64,000 bases of DNA, from positions 86,780,756 to 86,844,755 of the forward strand of contig CM060731.1 in the NCBI GenBank assembly GCA_030704615.1, read 5' to 3'. Source of the stretch: Takakia lepidozioides (Eukaryota > Streptophyta > Takakiopsida > Takakiales > Takakiaceae). Each line of letters begins with the position of its first letter. Within the stretch, counting starts at the first letter, position 1. The notes under the pieces are model-generated. The model saw nothing but the letters and a program-made list of their open reading frames with translations, did no database searches and had not been told where the DNA came from. Shown piece after piece: positions 1 through 10,529 of this stretch. The position numbers were made by a program, and so were the translations under genes.

Positions 1-2907
1 TCTGGATACTTAATGCACAAGAAAGGAAGGAAATGGGAGTGTTTTGAGCCAGAAACACTGCAATGGAAGAGCAAGGCTCTTCACACAGTGAGGGTGGACT
101 AGCAGCACAACCCGAGACTAAGAGGCAGAGAGGGGAAAGACTGTAGTGGCGGATCCCTGCTTCACGGATTCCGCAGATAATGTTTCCCAGCTCATGGCCA
201 GGAAGGGCACAGCAGCACAAACAATGCTATTACTGGAAGCAGGACCTTCAGAGAGGAGGAGAAGTTACTTCTGCATCACAACCATCACAGCCACTTGAAC
301 GACTTGTCACAAGTTCACAGTTATCCCTTGATTTGGAAAGTGAAGGGATAGATATCCAACTACAGAACAGATAGTGGCAGAAATAGAGAAAGGGACCTTC
401 TCTATGAATATTCTGGTCTGGTCAAGGAGACAGAATCCCAGAGGTGCAACAGTTGCCCAAGGGAAATCCTGAGGTGCATATAATACCACACCTGTGTCGG
501 AGGTACCACAGGCGGAAGGTCATGACACTGTAGCACCGGTGATAGATGAAGTAGTTCAGGAAGAAATCCGGTGGGACAATGGCCTGAATGGTTAGTGAGA
601 CATCATACTGTTGAAGATCAGGAGGAACAGCAGCAACCTCACCATGATGACCCTCAACAGGCAATGCTGATGAGTTCCATAGGCAGGACACTTAATTTGT
701 TGGGGACTTATGTCAAATCCCATGTTCCAATTACCAATTGACAGCCTTGAAAGAGGAACTCAGGAAGGAGTTTGAGGCTCGACTTGCCACTGAGTGTGCA
801 AACAAGGTCGATGAAGAGGTCACTCTCAAGATGAAGCAGACTTGGGCAATACAGAAATGGCTTTGCAATTGGCCAAGCAACAATTGATTGAGGCAGGCCT
901 CGCGCAAGACCAGTTGCACGAAGCACATAAGCAACAGCTATACCAAATGCAGGTGCAGCATGAAAGCAAGTTGCAAGAACTGAATGCACTACATACGGAG
1001 TTGCAGACAGTGCATAACAGGATGGCGATACAATGTGCTACATTTACAACTATGCTTGACCAATCAACAAAAGAAATAAACAGTCAAGCGGAAAAATGTA
1101 CGAAGGCAGAAGAAGAGAATGTTGAGCAAATGAAGCTCATTGTCGATATGAAGAATACAATCTGTCGCAATGAAGATACTTTCAAGCAATACAGGCAGAT
1201 GGAAGCTGATCAAGAGAAACACATCGTGGAGTTGCAACAAACCATCATGGCCAATAGAAATGAAATCGCGGTCAGTAACAAGGCTTGGAAGGAAGCCAAT
1301 AATCTACTTGCTGCCTATGCGCAATTGGTTGAGCCACAGGCGAAGCGCATGGAGGCTTTACAACAGCAGTTGGAATTGTACAAGCTAAGAGAGGAGCAAA
1401 CTCTCAGGGGAACCACAAGCAGCTTGGTGGATAACAGCCTTATGCAGGTCTGGTTAGCACAAGGGCCAGTAGAGGGCAAAAGCCCACGGAAGCTCACCCA
1501 AAGCGAGATGAATGAGCTCAGCTGCAGGTGCAGAACATTGCCACAACTACTATAGACAATGTCTATAGTAGGATAGCAGAGTTACAAGAGGATGTAGACG
1601 GACTCCAGACTCAAGTGGAAGACCTCACTTCAAACATCGACCAAAGAGTCTATATCCCTCAGGAACAGCTAATGGCTTCTTATTTACAAGCCAGAACTTT
1701 GGCTTTTCAGTCTTCACAGGAGGTGCAGGAGATGTCAATGATACAGGAGCCAGTACCACCACCACCACAACAGGTCAGTGTACCAGTAGCTGAACCTGTG
1801 GTTACTACAACCACACCACAGCCACCACAGCCGGAGGTATGGGGCAATGCCGCTTTTAACCCACCTAAAACTCCAGCTGCAAGGGAGTACAGCAGGGTTA
1901 TGCTTATGCCCTTCAACCAAATTCCCATCATGTTGGATTTGGCTTGGAAAGAATTTAGTCCTCCGCAGTCATTCGCACATTACTACCAAATCATGCGTAT
2001 TTGGCTGCCAGTGGCAACTAGGACTAAAGTTCTTCCAAACAATCGACATATTGAAGATCATCACTTTGCACAATACTGGCACGAGGCAGGTACCATGTTG
2101 AGGGAATTGGTTGCTTTCCAGGTTGTACATGGACTCATTTATACCAAGACCAAGGAGATAGCAAGTATTGTCATGGGGTGCGGGCTATACTACGCTGCTT
2201 GTTTTCTGGTACGTTACCACATTGAGCAACAAAAGATGCAAACACGCTTTCAAAGTTATTCCAGTGGAGATCATTGGGTATTACCTTCGGTGTCACCTCA
2301 TATGTACCTATATGACCCAAAAGTTATGATGCAAAAGGATTCTCAAATTCGTTCATGGTTTCAAGCAGCCTGCAACAATTTGTCAACACAGAAATTCGGA
2401 CTTGATGACATTTTCTATAAGGGACATGTGGCATGGAAGTACTTGCACGCTGCACCAGTAATTGGTACCCCACTCACTTGGACAGACAAGGAGCTCAGTG
2501 TCTACACCAATTTTGCTGTTCAGCGGTTACACCAAGTTGTAAAATGCAAACTTCCAGACATGGTAGGACAGCATTGTATGCCCCAGATGATTCCACAAAA
2601 GGTTCGAAAATTAAAACATCTGAGAGGTGATGAGGATTCTGATACAACTGTTTCTTCACAGAATTCTTTTGACATGGGAGAAGACTATGCAATTCAGATG
2701 GCAGAAAAGAAGCGACGGGGGTCTCCTATGCCGAAAGGTTACCTCGATATCAGCCTCCAGAGGGCCTCACTTATCCAGGTAGTGATCAACCATCTCCGTC
2801 AACCAGAGACAGACCTCGGGCTCGTACACACAGTCCGCCACGAAACTCTCAACGTCAACAAGGTGCTCACTCACAAAGGTTTGCTACTCGGAAACAGTAA
2901 ACCGTGA
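1..2907 (+). pseudogene. R1 retrotransposon, extra ORF downstream of pol (3' part, frameshifted)
   Basis: This is the 3' portion of a retrotransposon-encoded protein of unknown function. Positions 842-1555 encode a Gln/Glu/Lys-rich segment with the look of a long coiled coil. Positions 1528-2907 continue it with more coiled coil, a proline/glutamine-rich linker, a conserved globular region (VWGNAAFNPP, then HYYQIMRIW and GCGLYYAACFLVRYH) and an Arg/Ser-rich tail. The two frames meet near 1530. In the R2 copy (43064-44506, minus strand) the same junction is open, so R1 has a one-base lesion there. Positions 1-841 encode the upstream part of the same protein in several broken frames. The ORF ends 15 bases before the polypurine tract, so it occupies the place where some Ty3-type elements carry a third ORF. 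I see no signal peptide or membrane segment, so an envelope is not supported. A structural or gag-like role is possible but unproven. Confidence 0.7.
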
Positions 2908-2921
2908 GAACACGGCTTTTT

Positions 2922-2937
2922 GAGGGGGAAGGGGTAA
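2922..2937 (+). promoter_or_regulatory. Polypurine tract of R1
   Basis: The run gagggggaaggggtaa lies directly before the TGTTAG start of the LTR, as expected for the plus-strand primer of reverse transcription. The R2 element has nearly the same tract on the minus strand at 42738-42753. Confidence 0.75.
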
Positions 2938-3956
2938 TGTTAGAGGACTGTAGGGGACTTAGACACTTATACGGGATCTGTAGGGTACCCTTAATTTTTG
3001 CACAGACTGAGACCAACAGGAGCCTTAGGGGTGACAACAGCGCACTGTAGAGGGGGGTTACACAGTCGTCACAGCCCGTCACAGTCGTCACAGCAGACAC
3101 AGCCAACACAGCCCGTCACAGTCGTCACAGCCGACACAGCCAACACAACCCGTCACGTCGTCACAGCCAACACAGCCAACACAGCCCGTCACAGTCGTCA
3201 CAGCCGACACAGCCAACACAGCCCGTCACAGTCGTCACAGCCCACATAGCCAACACAGCCCGTCACAGTCGTCACAGTTTCGCACAGCCAGTCACAGCCC
3301 GTCACAGTTTCACACAGCCAGTCACAGCTTGACACAGCGGTCACATCATAGGGAACGAAGAGTAGGACAGGGAACGACTGTGGGGAACAACACCTGCGAA
3401 GGGAACATATTAGTTCACAGACAACGGTTAGCGAGGGAAACGGTTAGAACCGCGGAGAGGAAGATAAAGGGAGAAACGGGGAGATGAGGATCATTATTCA
3501 GAGGAGGACTTCTTAGTCAGGCTGGAGCGGAGATCGGAAGCAAAAGATGGAGAGCACGGTGAAGGAGGAAAGAGGATTAGTAGATGCTTGTTATATGCAA
3601 AGCTGTAGTGATATTGTAGAGCAGATTAGAGACAAAATGGCTTCGGCCTGATACCTGATAAATCATAATCTGATACTTATACGATACAATCACACTGTGT
3701 AGAGAGATCTGAGTGAAGCTGTGGATTGAAGGAAACCGATAGATTGATGAAGCAAACTGATACTTAATTATCAATGGTAAGGTAGCTAAGATGAATGCGG
3801 AAAGGGAAACAAATAGGAAACACCCCCATGATACACTAGCTGTAGGTCATGACTGATTGTTCTGCGCGGGCTGAGTACTTAGAGATTTCCAACTCTTCTA
3901 TCTTAGAGTTTCCGCCTCGGATAGCGAAGGGATGGGTGAGTAAAGGCCGCGCGACA
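2938..3956 (+). mobile_element. 3' LTR of retrotransposon R1
   Basis: This is a 1019-bp long terminal repeat beginning TGTTAGAGG and ending GCGCGACA. The boundaries come from comparison with the inverted LTR at 41757-42737, which is similar from end to end and then diverges on both sides at the same points. It follows the polypurine tract, so it is the 3' LTR. It contains a CACAGCC minisatellite. The flanking DNA at 3957 is the coding sequence of transposon A's methyltransferase gene, so R1 inserted there. The candidate target duplication starts cccac, but the 5' end of R1 is outside the window and this cannot be checked. Confidence 0.85.
3056..3350 (+). repeat. CACAGCC minisatellite inside the LTR
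   Basis: This is a tandem array built from short units such as GTCACAGCC, GTCGTCACAG and GACACAGCCAA, about 300 bp long. The same kind of array is in the R2 LTR (about 42410-42610) and, in R2, also between pol and the extra ORF (about 47000-47270 and 56460-56830). Unit order differs between copies, which indicates rapid turnover. Confidence 0.85.
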
Positions 3957-6900
3957 CCCACCTTCTTCCTCATCCCCCTCATCCCCCTCATCCTCCGAGC
4001 TCTGTGATGCATCAGTTCCACTATGCCTCTCAAAAATCCCGTCCTCTCCTTGGGGGACTGTCCACCTCACCTCCTGGGAATCTTCTGCCTCTTCTCCCCC
4101 ACTTTCCTCAGCAGAATCCAACACAAATCTACGAGCCCGACGGGCTCTAATAGCTGCTGCCTCCTCCCTCATCTTCATTTTCTTGAGGCTTGCCTCGTCT
4201 AAAATCTGCTGTACACGACTACGTTCGGAACACCTCCTAATGGACACCGAAGCAAGCCGGGCAGCATAAGTAGGAAGGATGTACTCCCTTTCTGGACTAG
4301 GCATGAAATCCCCCCTGGCAAAAAAAGGCACGTTCCTCCTGCCCATGAACTCCGGTGTAGACGTCCCTCCGGCAGTACTTGGCATCCTACAGTAAGAACA
4401 AATCCACTTCAAGAATGTCAATACCAGCACAACCAGAAAGGGTTTTCAATGAAATAAGAGAGCGGAGGGAGGTGCCTCACAAAATCTGGAGGCAACTTAC
4501 AATGCCACCACTCACTCGTAAACCGGGGGCTCCTCGGCCTCGATCCCAACTTCCTCCCCCTGCTCCTTCTCGGATTTTTCCTCATCCTCCGAGGATGCCT
4601 CTTCCTCTTTCGGCAGACGTTCAGCCGCTGCAAGTTCCGAGTTGTGGAGGGCAGTATCTGGCTCGAAGGCGAACACATGCCTGTCGGACAACGTCCCTGC
4701 CCACATTGAAGCACCTGAGGAACAAAGCGGGCGGTTAATAGCTTGCGGCATGCAATTGCAATGGGGCCAGGGGACAAACTGAGCACGTGAAGGCTTACCC
4801 GTGCCGCATGTGAAGTCCAGAATCCGCCCTTGGACATCCGAGCACGTCTCCATGAGGGTTTGGATGAAAGCAGGGCTCCGGGTCCGGCTGTACCGCCACG
4901 GTTTGCCTGTCTTTGTGTCCTTCGGCATACTAGAGTGGGGCACATAGTTGTAGAGGACATCGTAGGTTACAGGGTCCACAGCGGCATCAACAAGACGACC
5001 ATCGTTGCGGAATTTGAACGTAGACCCTCTCTTCACAAAGCAATATGCCTCAAACACCAATGTCTGCACATCCAACAAAGAAGGGATCAATTCCAGGGTC
5101 TACTTAACATACACCACAATATGAAGTGAATGCAATAGATTGATAACTTACACTTTGGCCCTCTGTTCGCAACCCCTGCGTACTGATGCAGAACCATTTT
5201 CTGAGGAGGACCGGGGTGACACTTTTCGGTGTCCACCTTGCCACCGCGTTCTCTGTGGTCTTCCCTCTCGTGGCAAGGACAACCACACATCCACCGTCAT
5301 CCAGAAGCATCCCCGCCAGCCCAAACCCGGCTTTCCAGTAGTCCTCAGTAAACCTGTTCCAGGTGGGCACACCATCCAGGCCCTCCAGCAGCTCCCCATC
5401 TGGAATGTCGAGGAGAATCATGTCGCAAGCTCTCTCCACCTCAACCCCCCCCCCCCCCCCCCGAGTGCTCTTGCAATTCGTGCTCATAGCCGTGAAGAAT
5501 TCCATCATGGCTTCAAAACCAGGGGTGTCTTTAGGCTCTGTACCGCCAGCCCTCTTCTTGGCTTTCCCCTTCTGCTCCGCCAGAGACTTGTTGTGTGCCA
5601 CCTTCTTCGCCCTGGCAGCGAGAGCGTCAAGGAAGCTCTCATTGACGCATTGGATGATGGTTGGAGGTTCTAGCTTTGGCCTGTGCGTAAACGTCACCGC
5701 CGAATACCGGCGTGTAGGCTCGCCCTCAAATGCCAACTTCTTGGCAGAGCCAGTCCCACTCCGAACTGACTTGGGAACCCGGACGACCGGTGATTGGGTA
5801 GGAGCAACAGCAGTCGCAGGACCTTGAACAAAATCGGCATTGGAGTCACTCTCTTGGGTCCCCTCCTGCGCCTCCTCCGATGCCCCGATGGTTTTCTTCT
5901 TTTTGGGTGTTACTGCAGTCACCTGTTTCCTTGTCCTTTTCCTTTGACCTTCACTCTTCTCATGCAATTTCTCCTGAATTCCTGCCTGAGCAAGCTCTGC
6001 CGCTTTCCTGGAGTTCGCAAGCGCTTTTGCCTCTTTTGCACCCAACGGAGGCAGCGGAGCCCGGTTTCGTCGGAATTCAGCATCCAGCTTCAATTGAAAC
6101 TCGGATGGGTCGAGCGAGCCGGGCGGAAGGTCCACATACCAAGGGCAATCACGCAAATGTTCCAGATGCCACTCCTTCACAATATCGTCAGTGTACATGG
6201 AGTCAGCCCCAGGGTTCCTCCATGCCAGGAAGAATGGTGGCTCGAAAGACAGATGACCTTTCTCCAAAAGGGAGAACTTACAGTACCTGCATTCATGAAA
6301 AACACAATGAGGTCCGAAAATGGCTAAGTCCCTGAACGGCAATAGGGCCTACAACTGGAATATGGCGCCGAATTTCCACTTCAGGGCCACCCAGTCTACG
6401 GACTTAGCCCGAAAATGGCTAAGTCCCTGAACGGCAATACGGCCTGGAACTGGAAAATGGCGCCGAATTTCCAGTTCAGGGCCACCCAGTCTAGGGACTT
6501 AGCCCGAAAATGGCTAAGTCCCTGAACGGCAATAGGGCCTAAAACTGGAATATGGCGCCGAATTTCCACTTCAGGGCCAGCCAGTCTAGGGACTTAGCCC
6601 GAAAATGGCTAAGTCCCTGAACGGCAATAGGGCCTGGAACTGGAAAATGGCGCCGAATTTCCAGTTCAGGGCCAGCCAGTCTAGGGACTTAGCCCGAAAA
6701 TGGCTAAGTCCCTGGACGGCAATAGGGCCTAGAACTGGAAAACGGCGCCGAATTTCCAGTTCCGGGCCAGCCACACTAGGGACTTAGGCCGAAAATGACT
6801 AAGTCCCTGAACGGCAATAGGGCCTACAACTGGAAAATGGCGCCGAATTTCCACTTCAGGGCCAGCCAGTCTAGGGACTTAGACCGAAAATGGCTAAGTC

Positions 6901-9900
6901 CCTGGACGGCAATAGGGCCTGAAACTGGAAAATGGCGCCGAATTTCCAGTTCCGGGCCAGCTAGTCTAGGGACTTAGCCATTTTCGGAGCCCTGACTGGA
7001 AATTCGGCGCCATTTTCCCTAACACCACTTGAGGCCTCTAACATCCTGAAATGCCAGGACTTGAAAGAAAGGCAGCGCGTATGTACCTATACAGAAGGCG
7101 CATTGCTGCTTTGTCCGCGTTCGGCTGGTCGGTGAACTCGTGGCTCCGGCGAGCATCTGCTATCTCCCGAAAGAATAGGTTGGTTTTGTAGAGCAGAAAG
7201 TACCTCGTCACATAGTCACGTAGGCTCTCTGCTGCAGGAGATATCTCCATCTTGAACTGATGTGCTTGTGTGTCTAGCTGCTCTTGCGCATTCGTCGTCA
7301 CCTGTGGAGATTGTCCATCAGATCGCTTTCCTCAAAAAATACAATGAATCCACCCCCTACTAGAGTAGAAGCCCCAAACGAAGCGTGGGGAAGTACCTGA
7401 AACCACCATGTCATGCGGTTCATCCACATGTCGAATGTGGGGTCAGAGAGTTTGTCCGGTTTGGGGAAGCTCCACATGTCCCTGGTACTTTGGGAACCAT
7501 TCCAGATTTGGAGCCACCGGGTCTGTCCAACCACCCAGCATATTCGTAAGCGCCAAACACCACAAAAAGGAGTTGTTGCCACCACAATTTTGTTAAGAAT
7601 GTATCACCTTTTCTGTTGCATCCACACAGGATGTGGCTAGACGATGGAGCTTCTCCAATGTCATCGTGGGCTTCAGAGCGCGAGAGTAGTGCTTCCCCAC
7701 CTCCACCAGAAAGTCAGCACCAAGGGCGGGATCAGCTATGGCCACGTACTTTACCATCCGCGACTTGTACTTTATGCGGGCCCTCACCTCCGCAGCTTTG
7801 AAATACGATTCGAGTTCCGGGAGGGTTGGATTCTTCTCCTCTGACTCCATGTAGAACCTCCGCGCATGTGCCAAATCCTGCTGTATTTTCGTCTGTCAAG
7901 AATGCGCACATAAGATTAGAGATCCTGCTCAACACAATTTCTTCTATTGGGGGAGGAGAGACAGATTAGCTCAACAAAACTGTCAGGAGCTTTACCCGAA
8001 ATATGTAGTCCACCATGGCGTCGACGCTCAGCCTATACCAGGTTCTGTCTGCCTTTGCCTCCGACTTGCGCAGGAGGTCGGCACTGAGGGAATTGGCAAA
8101 CTCTTGCACCCCCTGCTTCCCGACATCCTTCACTCGGAAGAGCATATGGGACAAGTTGGTGGCAATGAAGGCATTCTCAGTCACCCTGCAGTGCCACATT
8201 TCCATCAAACAATACTAAAATGGGAATTTTCATCATATATGAGGATTCGCAATGAAATGACTTCCAAATTCAAAGTCCAAAAGCGAGAGGGGTTGTAGCT
8301 TACGAGTTGATGTCGGCCATTGCAGCTTTGAGAAGACTGCGATCTTTGGGCCCCGCAACCTTCAGCACAACACAATCGACGGCGAAATGCCAATCGAGAT
8401 CGTTGGGGTGGGCTTGGGCAATGTGCTCCATCCATGCCAGGAGGCGATGATTGCCGTCCCACATGTAGAACATCTTACCGGACATGTGCTGGAAAAGAGG
8501 ATCACTAGCAATCGATCTCTCGAACTCCTCATTTCGCGTTTGCCAATGGGGACCCCATTTGTCCACCTCATCGGAAGTGTGGGCACAGGAAGCTCCGTGG
8601 TCATTCTCAATGGAAACGTAAAACGCGGCAGACCCCATTCGATATCCATCCCGGAAAGAGAATTTCAGCTTGTCGATATCGCCTGGGAGGGCAGGTCTCA
8701 CCACCTGCAATGACACCAAGCGGCAAAGGGGAATTCGAAGCTTGGCCGGGTACACCATGCCCCCCAGCACCCTGCCAATGTTGCTGTGGGTTGCCTCCAA
8801 CATCTTGGCAGCGGCCAACTTCATATCCGCCTCAGACATGACGTCTGCTGCAGAGGGGTTTTCCGGCAGCCCACCAGGACCGCCAAATCCAGCCTGTATG
8901 CTCCGGGTTTGGGGCCTGGGGATGTCCGGGAGGATGTCATCCTGGTCAAAAACCTCCATGTCGTCCTCCTCAACAGGGTCAGCCACCTGCGAAACCACCT
9001 CCAGCACTCTCGTCGTCTCTACTGCCCTCTCCCTGGCTTCACCTCGAACTTGCACAATCCGTGCTCTTTCAGGTGTTCTTTCCTCTCCTCCACTCTCCAC
9101 TGTATGGGTAATTGCAGGGGCTGCTCTTGCCCGCGATGGTCTAACCGGTGTGTTACTGCCTCTCTGTGGTGTCTTGGAGGGATCCACCGTCTCTGTGTGT
9201 CCCTCGCTTACATTGGCATCTGTCATTTGGGCACCCCTGGCCTCTTCACCTGCTTTTTGTCTTTCCTCCTGGCTAGCATTCTGTCTCGTTTGTTCTTTTG
9301 CCCTCTCTTTTGCCCTCTCACGGGCTTTCTGTTTCTTACTAGGGCTAGCAGCAGGGGAGCCCTCCAGGACGACCACCTTTGATTGAGGCGAACTGACACC
9401 CTCGCGCGCACTGCTCACTCCCCCCTCCGCAGCCCGTGACTGCTCTCTCGCCGGGGATTGCATGTGCTTAGCTTTCTTCTTTTTCTTTGCGTGGGCGGGC
9501 CCTACTGCATGTGCATGAACAACCTCCATTGCCGGATCTGCTGTCCTCATGTCCTCACGCCCTTCACCTGCCATGCCGCCTGCACCAACCTCCTCAATGC
9601 CTACTCTGTCGTAATCTCGTTGCAAGTCCTCCCGTCCACCAACAAAAGGTTTAAGTTTGCCCTCTCGCCCCAAGTTGGGCGATTCAAACATGCGATGAGT
9701 TGGAGCTGTCGATGATACCACCAGCGTGCCGGGCTCGTCGTCACTCTGTCATTGACAAAAATCGTGAAAACCAACATCGGTGCAAAAAGCAGCATCGCAA
9801 CGAGCAGCGCAACCACCATAGCAACAATCATGTAGCAAAAATGAAAACATAACAAGTTTAGGAAGTATGGAGAGCCATGCAACAACAATGAAAACAAATG

Positions 9901-10281
9901 CAACCATTGCCTAAGAATGACATGCACAAGCAGCCTTCTCCAGAGCTGCCGGATTTGCACACGCATTGCAAACAATCTAAGGTTCACTCAACTATCTAAA
10001 GTTCACTCATACAGCAAAGCCAGGATGAAGATGCAAAAACAAAGCGAGGTAACAAAGCGAAAGCAAAAAATAAATCGAACAAACCGAAAGCAGAAGTGGC
10101 TTGCCTGAGAGTACTCGGCTTCAGTTGGCGCAGGTTGTGAGCAAGACACTGGAATCTCCTGCTGGAGCTTCAGTTTGGCCATGCGAGAGATTGGCCGTCG
10201 TCCGTAGTACAGAGCTTTCAACTTCCGCCGCGGTCTGGATGTGAGGTCTCTCTCAGGAGAGCCACGCCCTTCAGGCGGCAT
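3903..10281 (-). CDS. ParB-like / DNA methyltransferase fusion gene of element A, ten exons
   Basis: Predicted exons on the minus strand are 10105-10281, 8304-9745, 7996-8185, 7608-7892, 7397-7522, 7087-7301, 5152-6286, 4799-5063, 4516-4714 and 3903-4386. All junctions are GT-AG except the first, which is GC-AG, and all phases agree. The result is one open frame of about 1488 codons before R1 interrupts it, followed by about 17 LTR codons and a stop. Order of parts: basic N-terminus (RPRRKLKALYYGRRP), a low-complexity linker rich in Lys, Glu and Arg, the ParB/Srx-like domain (about 362-540), a helical middle region, a Lys/Gln-rich linker and a permuted methyltransferase domain (about 1090-1300). 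Homology to the B copy (18055-23330) supports the exons. The start at 10281 is the first ATG upstream of the conserved basic segment and is uncertain. The likely role is binding or marking DNA of the element itself; this is inference. Confidence 0.7.
4516..6286 (-). other. Methyltransferase-like exons of the fusion gene (permuted motif order)
   Basis: Exon 5152-6286 holds CDMILLDIPDGE near residue 1105, then a hydrophobic segment LLDDGGCVVVLATRGK. This resembles motif IV (normally DPPY) and the following strand of N4-cytosine/N6-adenine DNA methylases. Exons 4799-5063 and 4516-4714 join to give SRTRSPAFIQTLME, then ILDFTCGTG-ASMWAGTLSDRHVFAFE near residue 1273. This matches the KP-helix and motif I (DPFxGSGT...A...RxxxGxE). 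Motif IV before motif I is the beta-class order. B keeps the same residues (DIPDGE; LDLICGTG-ASMWAG). The aromatic residue of DPPY is replaced in both copies, so catalysis is doubtful; see findings. Confidence 0.6.
6287..7086 (-). repeat. Intron 6 with a 95-bp palindrome array
   Basis: This 800-bp intron (donor AG|GTACAT, acceptor TGCAG|G) holds seven tandem units of the type aatGGCGCCgaatttcc with ctaagtccctgaacggcaa spacers. The GGC|GCC centres are at 6366, 6461, 6556, 6651, 6746, 6841 and 6936, exactly 95 bp apart, with an inverted unit at 7008. The equivalent intron of copy B (20408-20553) is 146 bp and has a single palindrome, so the array expanded inside this intron. Confidence 0.85.
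8304..9745 (-). other. Exon 2 of the fusion gene: linker and ParB/sulfiredoxin-like domain
   Basis: The first two thirds are low-complexity charged linker. The last third has the ParB/Srx signature MWDGNHRLLAWMEHI near residue 488, preceded by RIPLCRLVSL and GSAAFYVSIEN. DGNHRL corresponds to the conserved strand-turn of ParB N-terminal and sulfiredoxin folds, where family members bind nucleotide or phosphate. Element B has FVWDGNHRLLAWWEYI at the matching place, so the motif is conserved between divergent copies. No helix-turn-helix of classical ParB was recognised. In prokaryotes and phages, ParB-like domains are often fused to DNA methylases (family knowledge), which fits the rest of this protein. 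Confidence 0.6.
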
Positions 10282-10529
10282 AAGTCCCAGCCAAAAAGAT
10301 CTCCTTTTTTGGGGTACATGCCTGGAATACCATGTTAAGCCAAGATTAGCATGAGATTTAGGGTACGTGTCCAGGAAGCCATGCGTCGCCAGCCCGAATA
10401 ATAACCGACGGCGGTCGACATTTATTGCCCAACTGCGCAATTAAATGTCGGATGAAGCCCTCCATGTCGGATGAAAATCGACGTAAACAGTCCCGGAATT
10501 TCCAACGTAGAGGTAATTCGGAGCGCTGC

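Noticed and set aside
2998-3249. Open frame rich in Thr-Gln-Pro-Ser in the R1 LTR
   Set aside because: It is a translation of the CACAGCC minisatellite within non-coding LTR.
3957-10281. Bacterial contamination as the source of the ParB and methylase domains
   Set aside because: Both copies have phase-consistent short introns at the same places and lie between eukaryotic transposase genes and LTR elements.
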